A stretch of 64,000 bases of DNA from Macrotrachela quadricornifera (lineage: Eukaryota > Rotifera > Eurotatoria > Philodinida > Philodinidae): the NCBI GenBank assembly GCA_022393335.1, contig JAJEKB010000269.1, positions 1 through 64,000 on the forward strand, read 5' to 3'. Below, piece after piece: positions 1 to 10,685 of this stretch (its first letter is position 1; each line of letters begins with the position of its first letter). Made by a program: the position numbers and the translations under genes. The notes under the pieces are model-generated. The model did no database searches, was not told the origin of the DNA, and saw nothing but the letters and a program-made list of their open reading frames with translations.

Positions 1-804
1 AACAAACTTTTTGTTAATAATAAAAAATCTGAAAGTTGTCAAAAAAATTATACACTAAGAAAAAACTTCAAGAATATATCTTTGTATAATAAATATTTTC
101 TTGTCATGCAAATGTGTTATTCATATTGATCTATAGAAGAAAAAGAAAAAAAAAACAGGCATGAATATTGATGCAGAAGAAGATTGAAAAAGAACGAGTA
201 AAGTAATAACATGATGGAAAGCTAACAATTGAAAGAACAAAAATGACTATTACATCAATAATATTTTTTTTCTCTTCTGGTCTTCTTTCATATATAGGCA
301 CATGGTAAAGAAGTATCTGATGTGGTAAAAAAAAATTTACATATTTATTTTAGAAAGATACAAGAGACTGAAAGAAAGAAAATATCATAATGAAGTAAAA
401 TTCAATTTCATTACATTTATAATTCTAAATGACTTTTCTTTTTACAATGACAGTTTCAATGAGTATTAAAGAATAAAGTAATGTAAATATACCTTTCATA
501 ATAGAGATTCAATTCTCTTTCATTACATTCACACTTCTTTCTATTTGATAAGATAACTCAAATATATCGTTTCTAGTGCAAGAAGATCAGAAGGTTTTAT
601 AAAAGAATAATTAGAATTTCTATGTATTTATTTATAATTGCAACAAAAGAGTCGTAAAACTGATAATTAAAAAAATAAGATGATTTTATATTTCTTTCCT
701 TTCAAAATAAAAAAACTCAATAATTAACTCATTGTATCAACATAAAAACAAATATACATTGAAAAACACCCTCGATTTCGATCAGATGGCTATAATTTTT
801 TTTT
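1..804. other. Non-coding stretch, nothing recognised
   Basis: This AT-rich sequence lies downstream of the minus-strand gene that ends at 805. I see no open frame with recognisable protein content, no RNA gene and no clear repeat. Confidence 0.5.
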
Positions 805-1614
805 TCAATCATCTGTACAATGTTCATGAATATGCTGAGAACGATCATGTGCTGTCATAATTGTTGGAAATATCATAAGACATACAGGGCAATTTGCTAG
901 TAGATCATCATCTTTCGTATCATAAAATGTTTGAACATCGTCATCACTTATTAAATTACTGTAGTTATTTACAGAGCTCATTGTAGTTTGTTGTGACCTG
1001 CAAGACACAAAAAAGGAAATTAATACTCATATAACAGATAAACATAATAATATAGAAATTTACTGTATATGTGCAGCATTTGAGAATGTTTCATTTGGAT
1101 ATGATTTTAAATATGTATTCTTATTGTCTTCTAGGTCATTGTTAGATTTTATTATTGGTTGATTATCAAAACTATTATTTTCAGTTATATCAAAATTATT
1201 CTGATACATTTTTAATTGTTCTCTTTCGTCCAATACATAAATAAATGGGATAGGTTGTGTATCATACACAATCATGTCTAATTCAAATTTCAAAGTAGTA
1301 CATTGTTCATATAATTCATGAATTTCCTTAAGCTTATTTATCTGTTCGTATATATGCAGTTGCTCAACAAATTGTCGACTTTTCTCTCTCAAACTATCCA
1401 TTTTTCTTGTATATTCCTGCTGGAGAAGAGTATTTTGGTTATGTGCGTGCTGATTAATTTTAGAGATAAGTGTTGCTGCCCATTTATTGATCTCATCAGT
1501 CATCCTTGACTTTTGGTCATTTAATTTCTTCTCATACTCGTTAAATATTTGATTAACTTCTTTCTTTGCTTGGCTCGGGATAATGGTAAAACCAAATATT
1601 GTGATTCCCGACAT
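805..1614 (-). CDS. Coiled-coil protein with C-terminal UBZ1-like zinc finger (copy A)
   Basis: Two exons on the minus strand, 1064..1614 and 805..997, are joined by a 66-base GT-AG intron and encode 247 residues. I start at the ATG at 1614 because the paralogue at 2786..3518 begins at the equivalent place; an in-frame ATG at 1719 would add 35 residues. Residues about 15-120 are rich in K, E, Q and L with heptad character, which suggests a coiled coil. The last 35 residues hold CPVC, then FP, then HIHEHC, the pattern of UBZ1 ubiquitin-binding fingers of the TAX1BP1/CALCOCO2 type. A role in ubiquitin recognition is inferred from that finger; the rest of the protein is not recognised. The neighbouring gene is a tandem paralogue. 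Confidence 0.7.
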
Positions 1615-2785
1615 GATAAAATTATATATATTAATAAATAATCTAAAATTTTTCAAAATAAATATGTGCTTATAAAACAAAAAAGAAACTGTAAAAGTAA
1701 ATTGAACGAAACACTTCATTTGTGTATTAATTATTTTTCATGCATTAAAAATATTCTTCGCTTCTATTAATATTTTTTTCTTTTTGATTCACAAAAAGTA
1801 GAAGCAAAAAATACTACTATCAAGTCTGCAAAGAATCTTTGTTTCGAACATAATAAGAAAAAAGATTGTAGTATTATCAATGGTTTTTTGAAAGTAGCAT
1901 TTTGGTTTAATAATGATAACTCATTGAAGTATGACATATGACACTTCAAAATTTAGCAATATACTAATAAGTAAATAAATGTATTTGGAAAACACCATTT
2001 TAATTGTTTCAAGGAAATTGAAATTCGATGATCAAAACATTAGAACCTTCACCAAATAATATTTTTAAAAAATCTTGTAATAAATCTTAACAAATTAAAT
2101 TTTAACTATTAAATAAATGAAATATTCAGTGTGCACATTGGCCTTAATAGACACTATCACTTATCTTATAGTATTTATTACGTATTATTAATATGTTAAC
2201 GCTACAACTATCTTATACATGTCTGTACTGAAAATATGGTTAGATATAGAATAAACGATCTAATAAACATTAAAAAAACGAAAAACTATCAATGTCTATT
2301 GTAGTAAACCTATATTTTTGTTAAATTAAAGAATCCTTTCTAAACTTTTCTTAGTAAGCCTAAAAATAATGATTGATATTTGATTGATTTATATATGTTC
2401 AGAGTAGTTCTTTGAAGTAAATGAAAAAACTCAACGTTTTTAAAAAAAATCAGACAAATTTATGGTTATACTAAAACAATCGATGACACTTTAAATTACA
2501 CGTACATTGACAAATAAAATAAAAGTTTCTATATGATATTTTGATGAGAAAAATTGATATATTTTTTTATAAAAGAATAAAATTTTATCATCTTTGTTTG
2601 TAATCAAAAAAATATAATGAAAATGATTTTTTCTAACATCACAAAAAACTTGAATAAGTTTCCTTCGATTCTGGAATATAAAAATTCAATAAAAAAAAAC
2701 CAATTAATCAATTATCACCTCAACGAATGAAAATCTATTACGTAAAAAAAAGTCAAAGTCTTAATTAAATTTTGGTTCTTTTACT
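1615..2785. other. Intergenic spacer between the UBZ1-like paralogues
   Basis: Sequence between two minus-strand paralogues. It should hold the promoter of copy A and the 3' end of copy B. I see no additional gene, RNA or clear repeat. Confidence 0.5.
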
Positions 2786-3518
2786 TTATTGAGGATCTTT
2801 GTAATGCGCATTGATGTGTACATTTCGGTCATATGGTGGCATGTCCGATGGGAAAATCATACAACATGCAGGACATTTTTTTACCCAATCACTAGTATCC
2901 TCATTAGTATTATTCACATTATCGTTACTAGGTATTGATCGTTGAGGACTTGTGGAAATTTGACCTGTTGCCGATGGCTGTGGGCTGCAAAAAAAAAGAG
3001 ATTAAATGTCGTCCAACCAACAAATGCATCGATAATGATGCTCACTTCATTTGTTTAGCAGTTGTGGGTTTGTTATCATTTGTAATTTGTGCATTTCTTC
3101 CCTCTTGTTTTTTTTGTGTAGGTTGTTTGTCTGTGATAAATTGTACGAATGGAATTGTACGGTCAGGAAATTCCAGCAAAGCTAACTCAAATTTCAAACT
3201 ATTAAAATCGTCAATCAATTGACGAAACTTTTCATTGTCTTCTCTTTGTTCATATGATTGAGATGCAGCGATGAATTGTTGGCGCATCTCGGTGAGATAT
3301 TGTTCCTGCTTTCGATATTCTTCATCCAGAAGTTTCTTTTGCTCATCTACATGATCTCTGATTTGATGCATTAGTGTATTGCCCCAGTCAATAATCTCTT
3401 GAGACAGATTGAATCTTTGGTCTGATAATTCTCTTGAACGACGACTGTATATATCATAAATTTCTCGCACTGGTCGGTTCATCCAAGATTGTATTGGAAC
3501 TTGATAATAGAAAGACAT
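2786..3518 (-). CDS. Coiled-coil protein with C-terminal UBZ1-like zinc finger (copy B)
   Basis: Two minus-strand exons, 3046..3518 and 2786..2984, with a 61-base intron encode 223 residues. The start is the first ATG of the exon, giving MSFYYQVP. As in copy A, a charged coiled-coil region (roughly residues 20-110) is followed by a motif around IPFVQF (IPFIYV in copy A), a variable linker, and a C-terminal finger with CPACCMIFP and HINAH. The last metal ligand is His here where copy A has His plus Cys. The intron sits at the same place just before the finger exon, so the two genes arose by tandem duplication. The function is inferred to be ubiquitin binding; no named family is assigned. Confidence 0.7.
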
Positions 3519-3830
3519 CGAGGAATTGATTGGAACTAATGAAAATCTGAAATTTGTTCAAATAAATTACACATATGAAAAGGAAAAGTTTGAAAATATA
3601 TTTCCTATACTAAGTAAGCTCTCGAGATGAATATAATTTTGACTAGCTTTTTCTTTCTTGATTTTAATAAACAGGAAAGCAAAAAAGAAAATCAGCACAA
3701 GTAATCGTAAAAAGAACATAAAAGAAATCGGATCACCTTCAAATGACGTGTTGATAAGTAAATAGTTAGAAGAATAGAAAATGATTGCTTCGACGACAGC
3801 TTTCATTTCTTCATTCGAACGCAAACAAAC
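3519..3830. promoter_or_regulatory. Divergent promoter interval
   Basis: The minus-strand UBZ1-like gene starts at 3518 and the plus-strand ROCO gene at 3831, so these 312 bases should drive both. No TATA box or named motif is clear. The assignment rests on gene orientation alone. Confidence 0.35.
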
Positions 3831-6800
3831 ATGTCAAATAACAATTGTCGAGCAAGTTTGTCTCCTGGTGAACGACAGCGAACAAAAAGCCGATCATCTT
3901 CTCGATCACATCGAACACCACCCGATATAATCGTAGATGAAGAAGAAGATACACAGCATGAAAAAATTTCTTCATCAACATCTAAACGACAAGCGCGAGA
4001 CACAAATACAATAAAACGTTCTAAAAGTTTAACAAGTAATCGATCAGCAAAGGCATTATCACCAGCATCAAATACATCGAAAAAACTAGGATCTAATTTG
4101 AAAACACCAACATCATCAAAATCAAAATCATCATCATCAAATAATAAAAAAAGTCCAAAAAGAAAGAAAAGTTCCGTAAGTATTAACGATGCAGATAATA
4201 AAAATTCACCACAACCAAATGATTCTGAAAGACAAGATCTCAATTCTCGTGGTCTTTCAATTGTACCAACAGAAATCTTTTCACGTAAATATAATAATTT
4301 TGACTATTTTTAATTTCTTTTATTTTTTCAATAATTTTTATTTTCTAGTTGTTACACTTCGTCAATTAATTTTATCCAATAATAACCTTTCAAGTTTATC
4401 ATCAAATATACGTTCTCTAATTAATCTTGAATATCTTGATATATCACGAAATCCATTACGTGTTAAAAATGGTCTTGATGATTATTCTTGTTTACCACGT
4501 GAATTTTGTTATTTACGTAATCTTCGAATATTAATTATGGCTGAATGTACATTAAAACATATTCCTGCTGCTATTTGGAATACAGTTAGTTTACAAACAT
4601 TTGATATAAGTCGAAATAAAATTGGTTATATCGTTGGTGAAATTGGTAAATTAAATAAAAAATAATAATGAATTTTCTTTTAAACAAATTTCATTTATTA
4701 TTTTTTATTTTCTCAGGTAATTTAACAGATATTCGACATCTTCGTTTATCTCAAATGGATCTTGATACACTTCCACCTGAAATAGGTTTTTGTGATCAAC
4801 TTCAAACAATTGATTTAACTGGTAATCCAATAGATAATTTACCTGAAACACTTATTGAATGTCGTCAATTATATGAATTGAAAATAAATTATAAAACATT
4901 TTATAAATTACTTGATAATTATATGTTAGAATTAATTGATGAAGGAAAAATACGTTCCGAACATATACCACAAGTTATATTTCAACTTGAAAATTTACAA
5001 ATATTAGATTTAAATGAAACAAAATTAAATTCAATACCAAATGAACATATATTAAAAAATCTTAATGAATTATATTTATCAAATAATTCATTTTTTAATA
5101 TACCAGAATCAATATGTACAATGGAACAATTAAAAATACTTGATATGTCAAATAATCGTCTTGATAATATACCAGAATATTTTATTAAAATAAAACGTTT
5201 AGAAACACTTATTTTATCATATAATAATCTTATAATTTTACCAAGTAATATTGCTCGTATATCAACATTAACTAAATTAGTTGTTAGTCATAATGAAATA
5301 AATACAATTGAAAATGGTTTTTCACAAAATCAATCATTGTTAACTCTTGATATATCGTATAATAATCTAAAAATAATTCCTGATGAATTATGTAATCTTA
5401 AACAATTAGAAACACTTGATTTACGATATAATCAATTAGAATATCTTCCATTATCTCTTCGTCATATGACGGGTATTAAATCAATGAATACATTTAATGA
5501 AAATTTTCAACGTACTGGCCTTCATTTATTAGGTAATATAATAATAGATCCTCCAAGTTATATATGGAAATCAATTTATATTGAAACATTATTTGATTAT
5601 ATAGAAAAAAAGGAAAAAATTCTTTCAAATTATTTTTATCATCTTAAATTAATATTAATTGGACCAAAAAATATAGGTAAAACAACTTTATTAATAAAAC
5701 TTCTTAATAATCATAAGATAATTTCTAATACACAAAAAACTCTTGATTTATACGTATCAATATTAGAAAAAAAACAATTAAAATTAAATGAAGAACAAGA
5801 AAAAAAACCAAGTGATATATCATCATCTATAATAACTGATCAATGGATTGAAAATCATATATCAACTAATAATGATTCTTATATTCCTCATACATCAAAA
5901 ATAAAACGTATTTGTCCACCACCATTGAAAACTTATCATTCAAATGAATTAATAGAAAATTTTTTAAATAAATCAACAATTATAACAAAAAATAATTTTT
6001 ATTTTAATATATTTGATTTAACATATCAAACAAGTTTTGAAATACTTTATCCATTAATTTATGATACAAATGCTTTATTTATTTTACCAATTAATTTAAC
6101 TATTCTTTTAAATATTCTTCAATTAGCAACAAATTTAGAAGATCTTAATGATAATCATATAACAATTATTGATTATGATACATTATTAACATATGATTGG
6201 TTATATTCTCATATATATCATTATATTGAATCAATATCTGATCATTGTCAATATGCATCTATTGCAATTATTGGATTAATTATGAATTATAAAATATATT
6301 CAAATGATCAATCACAACAACTTTTAGATGAAATTCATTCAAAAGTTAATATGTTTTTAACTGATGAAAATAATCAACGAAAAAATATTCGATTATATTC
6401 AGAATTTTTTTCCGAACCTATTTATTTAGATAATGATAATATGTCAAAAAATTTTATTGAAAATCTAGAAATTATTACACAACAATGGAATGTTAAATAT
6501 CATAAAAATACACGTCAAATTCTTAAACAACGTTTAGAATTTATTGAAAAAGATTTATTAATAATCGATTATAATACATATTTACAACGTTTTGAACAAT
6601 CATCTATTTTATTTAATGATGAAAATGATGATAATAAAGAATTAATTGAAAATGAAATTAATCAAATGAATTTCGATGCATGTCTTGATTATTTAAAATT
6701 AACTGGTGATATACTTTGTGTTGGTCAAAATTCTCAAATGATTATTATTTTAAAACCTTATTATTTTTTAAATAATATTTTATCACGTACTATATTTCGT

Positions 6801-7694
6801 CCTAATATTGATAAATGGTTAAATTATGATGATAATATGGTATTTCGTTTTACTGGTTATTATCAAACACAAGAATTATTTAATATTGATCGAGAACGTT
6901 TATTAATACGTGGTGAATATACATGGAAAATGCTTAATATTTTATTTTATGAAGAAAATAATAATAATAATAATAATATAAATTTAATTGAACAAAATAT
7001 TATTGATTATTGTCATTTAATGGAACATTTATATCTTGGTTATGTAAATGAATCAAATTTAAATTGTAAAAAAAAAAGATATTTTCTATTTGATTTCTTT
7101 ACTTTTTTATTTTTAGATCGAGAATTTACAACAATTTATTTTGTATGTCCATGGTTAATGAAAGAAAAATTAGATAATATTGATTATATGAATTATTTTA
7201 AATTACTTGAACAAAAACGTTCGTATGAAAATCTTCAATGTGAACAAATAAGAAAAATAAAACAACAACAATTATGGATTGCTATGGATAATGAACAAGA
7301 TAATATATCAAATAAAAAATTTTTACAAACATTAATAATAGATGATTTACCATTAATTAATCAAATTGAAATAGATCCATTTCAAATAATTAATCAAGAT
7401 TCAATTCAAATTATTAAAATTATTAATGAAAATTTTCAGTTTTTACCAGATGGTCTTTATGAAAGATTATTAATTTGTTTACATCCATTATTTTATGAAA
7501 GACTTGATTATTATAATATAACATTAGGAAGAACTATGGAAAAAAATTTAATTAAAATCGAACGTTCTGATACGCAAACTCAGATTTATATTACAATGAA
7601 TAACTGCTTACTTGAATCTATAGAAAATATTCTCATTCACAACCTTTTCTCATTCTATCCTACAATTAATCTCCAAATAGAAACAGAAAAATAA
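3831..7694 (+). CDS. LRR-Roc-COR (ROCO family) protein
   Basis: Four exons, 3831..4284, 4349..4645, 4717..7065 and 7117..7694, encode 1225 residues. The first 150 residues are a Ser/Lys-rich disordered tail. Residues about 150-510 are leucine-rich repeats with many LxxLxLxxNxL units (for example LRQLILSNNNL). A P-loop, GPKNIGKT, lies near residue 566 and opens a Roc-type GTPase domain. Near residue 1138 the COR signature FLPDGLYERLLICLHP is present. The order LRR-Roc-COR resembles MFHAS1 and related ROCO proteins. The Roc domain looks degenerate: the expected DxxG reads DLTY, and I find no clear NKxD/TKxD. The last intron is 51 bases, in frame and without a stop, so retaining it would add 17 hydrophobic residues. 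The role is probably as a signalling scaffold; partners are unknown. Confidence 0.85.
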
Positions 7695-7937
7695 TGTTTT
7701 TTTTCGTATGTTTTTTTTTAATATATGTTTTTTTTTGTATGTGACAATAAAAAAAAGTAATAGACAAAAAAATATTCGTCATATGAGAGGACCAAACTAC
7801 GCAGCAATATTACATACAAATGAAACAAAACCCATACGCGAGAATCTAGAGACATATATATATATACACATACACCGATGGTGAATTTAGTCATAAAAAA
7901 AGAAGAAGAAGAAGAAGAAGAATAAAGCAATAAAAGA

Positions 7938-8587
7938 CTAGTCACTAGCAGCTGGAGGTGATGAAGTTGTTGTTGTTGCAACGTTAGTTTTTTTATCTGT
8001 TGCTGATTTTCCATCTCCATTTTCATCATTATCTTCATCTTCCATTATTTGTTGATCAATATATTCTCGTACACGTCGTTCATAATCACGACGATGATTT
8101 TGATAAAGCATAGCTGCTTCTGAATTAGCTGGTGAAGCCGGATTTGGATCTGTTAATAATGAACGAATAGAAACAAGTAATGTTGATACATCTAAACTTG
8201 CACTCCAACGTTGTTGTAATATATCAAGACAAATTGATCCATCCATATCTATTATTAAAAGAAAAAAAAAAAAAAAGAAAATAAATTTTATTATTCATTA
8301 ATAATCTTACATATATTGGGATGAAATACTTTTGTAACAAATTTAACATCAGGTGGATGATTTGGATAATCTTGTGGAAATTTAAGTGTTAAAACAAAAC
8401 TTGCATCTTCAAAAAGACTATCTTCAGGTCCATCTAATATGGCATTCCATTGAAATATATTATCTGCACTAATTGGTGCTGCATTTATTCCTTCAACTGG
8501 ATTTTGTGTTAAATCACGTAGATCACGCATTAAACGACGTTGAGCTGTTGTTGCTGTTGTTGTCGTTGGATTTGATGTCGAAGACAT
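7938..8587 (-). CDS. UBE2A: RAD6-type ubiquitin-conjugating enzyme E2 with acidic tail
   Basis: Minus-strand exons 8311..8587 and 7938..8248 with a 62-base intron give 195 residues. The splice rebuilds [15 protein letters not shown], matching the HPN motif (residues 89-91) and catalytic Cys (C99) of UBE2A/UBE2B and yeast Rad6. The fold is complete: RRLMRDL at the N-terminus, [11 protein letters not shown] in the core, and [12 protein letters not shown] near the end. In the family this E2 works with RAD18 and RNF20/40-type ligases on PCNA and histone H2B. Two things are unusual: a Thr-rich N-terminal extension of about 11 residues, and a C-terminal tail of about 35 residues with an acidic run ([10 protein letters not shown]), reminiscent of yeast Rad6 and absent from vertebrate UBE2A/B. 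The ROCO gene ends 243 bases away on the other strand. Confidence 0.92.
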
Positions 8588-9488
8588 TGTTTTTTTTTTA
8601 TACAGAAAAATCTATAAAAACAGACAAACATAATGTATGAAGGACAAACAGAGAACGACAAGAATCATCTATATATTTGTATATACAAAACGAAAGAATG
8701 CATCTGTTTGGTATGACGCAGAATAAAAAAAAAAGAAGCAGTCATCCATATGATGCATGTATATCAGTTGATTATCCGCGTGAGATTGTTATGGTACAAA
8801 CTTTCAATGATTATATTTGGATATTATGTAAAATCCAATATAAAAACAAAACAATATTGTAATTGACCAATAGTAGAATGAAGATGTCGTTATTAATTGT
8901 TTACTTAAATTGATTGGTTTGAATAGTTTTTCATTAAAAAAAACATTTTTTTTAACTCTATAATTTTTCGCGCAATTAGTAACAAAATCTAAATTTCATT
9001 ATAAATAAAAATAATAGAATACAATAGAAAACATTAATAAGATATTTTTTAAATTTTCATTCAACATTTGATATTGACTAGATAGATCTGATACTAATTA
9101 CAATATTATTTTTCAAAATATCACAAATGACAACTGAATAAAAAAGACATGTAAGATTATTTAATATAGCACGAATTGAATGATTTTTAAAATAACATCT
9201 GGTATTTTCATAGATTATTTTCTTACATTTGTAAAGTAGAACATTGAAATTTATTAATATTGCCGAAAATATATTTTTTTTATCATCTAATTTAATGATT
9301 TATAGATATCTAAATCAAACGATTATATTTCTTTACAATGATTTAATTCAGACAGAAAGACAAATAATATTTTAAATAAGCTGAAAGATGTCATTCATTC
9401 GAGCTATTCATCTGAGCAAGGAAAAAAAACATCAGGATAATATGCTGAACTTTGCTGAGAATCATTGTTATTCTTATTTAATTATACA
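8588..9488. other. Intergenic, nothing recognised
   Basis: Holds the presumed promoter of the E2 gene (near 8588) and the 3' flank of LSM4 (near 9488), both on the minus strand. A 61-codon plus-strand frame at 8677..8862 has no recognisable content. Confidence 0.5.
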
Positions 9489-10168
9489 CTATCGTCCTTG
9501 ACGAAATGGTCCACCACGACCACCACCACCACCACGTGATCCTTGATGTCCACCACGAGTACCACCTCCACCTTTACGATGATCACCAGATCCTCCACCA
9601 CGACCACCACCATGTCCTTTTTAATATATTAAGAAAATATAGATAGTAAATAATTATTTTAATTTTTTCTTATTCAATTCTATTTTACCTCCACGTCCAC
9701 CTTCACCACGAGCACGAAATGGACGACGTGATGGTGGTCCAGAACGTGTTGGTTTTTCATTTACATCTTCTTTAACAAGTCCAAGCACATCTTCTGGTAA
9801 TCGAAGATATTTAATTGTATTACCACGTACATAACATTCAGGAATTTTCCAAAATCGATCACCATCCTATAAATATAATTAATAAAAATTTTAATTAAAT
9901 AAATAAATTTACTCGAGAAGTACAAATAACATCGCGTAAATGAATATTCATAAAATTATCACAACTAATTAAATGTCCATTATATGTTTCACCATTTTTT
10001 AATTCCACCAACTATTCATACAATTTATATATATATGTTTCATGATATTTCCAATAAATTACTTACCATAGGATGGTAAACAGCAGTTCGAAGAAGTGTT
10101 AAAGGTAACTAAAATAAAACAAAAAATTTATTATATCACAATATTGTTTTTTTTAATTAACTCACCAT
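9489..10168 (-). CDS. LSM4: LSm4, U6 snRNA-associated Sm-like protein
   Basis: Five minus-strand exons, 10166..10168, 10067..10108, 9913..10011, 9689..9866 and 9489..9616, encode 149 residues. The first coding exon is only the ATG, directly followed by GTGAGT. The splice products reproduce the Sm fold: [28 protein letters not shown], then the Sm2-like stretch with [17 protein letters not shown]. The C-terminal third is an RGG/GGR-rich tail, as in other animal LSm4 proteins. The protein is a subunit of the LSm2-8 ring on U6 snRNA (splicing) and the LSm1-7 ring (mRNA decay). The reading is firm because each junction restores the known motif order. Confidence 0.95.
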
Positions 10169-10685
10169 CTAAAATAAATACAAATTATTATATTTATTGT
10201 TTATTTCCTAAACTATTCTCTGATGACATAATTTCTATATTGTAAATAATATAACTTACATATTTTTTATTTAATGAGATTGTTTTGTTTTTCTAACATC
10301 TATACGATATGTTCAATTAATATGAAAAGTCCATTTCAATAATCTACTTAATCAAATTTAAATCGATTTATATAATATCATATATTATTCAATTTTTATT
10401 AACTGTATTTGACTGAAATCATTTTTAATAAGAAGAAAATTTCTTGTCTATCTATCTTAGATTTCTCTGTTTATATTGGTTCATATTATAAGACCATTAA
10501 TAAGATATATAATTATAGAGATCGCTCTAGACATATACAAACAAAAAATTTACTAAATACTTCAATAATAAAGACTAATTTTATTAAAAAGAAAAACTCT
10601 GACAAATGATAAAAGATAAATTTATTAAATAGTTGATGATATAAACAAAATGTTCGATTTTTTGTATTGAGATCTATTTGCTTGA
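10169..10685. other. LSM4 upstream region
   Basis: AT-rich sequence upstream of the LSM4 ATG. TTTTAG sits immediately before that ATG, so a 5'UTR intron or a trans-splice acceptor may lie here. A 66-codon plus-strand frame at 10409..10609 is not convincing. Confidence 0.4.

Noticed and set aside
1615..1719. N-terminal extension of UBZ1-like copy A from the ATG at 1719
   Set aside because: The paralogue lacks it, and the added 35 residues are a Phe/Ile-rich stretch typical of AT-rich leader sequence.
3803..4243. Minus-strand 146-codon frame opposite ROCO exon 1
   Set aside because: It is the antisense shadow of the Ser/Lys-rich exon 1, which is supported by correct splicing into the LRR region.
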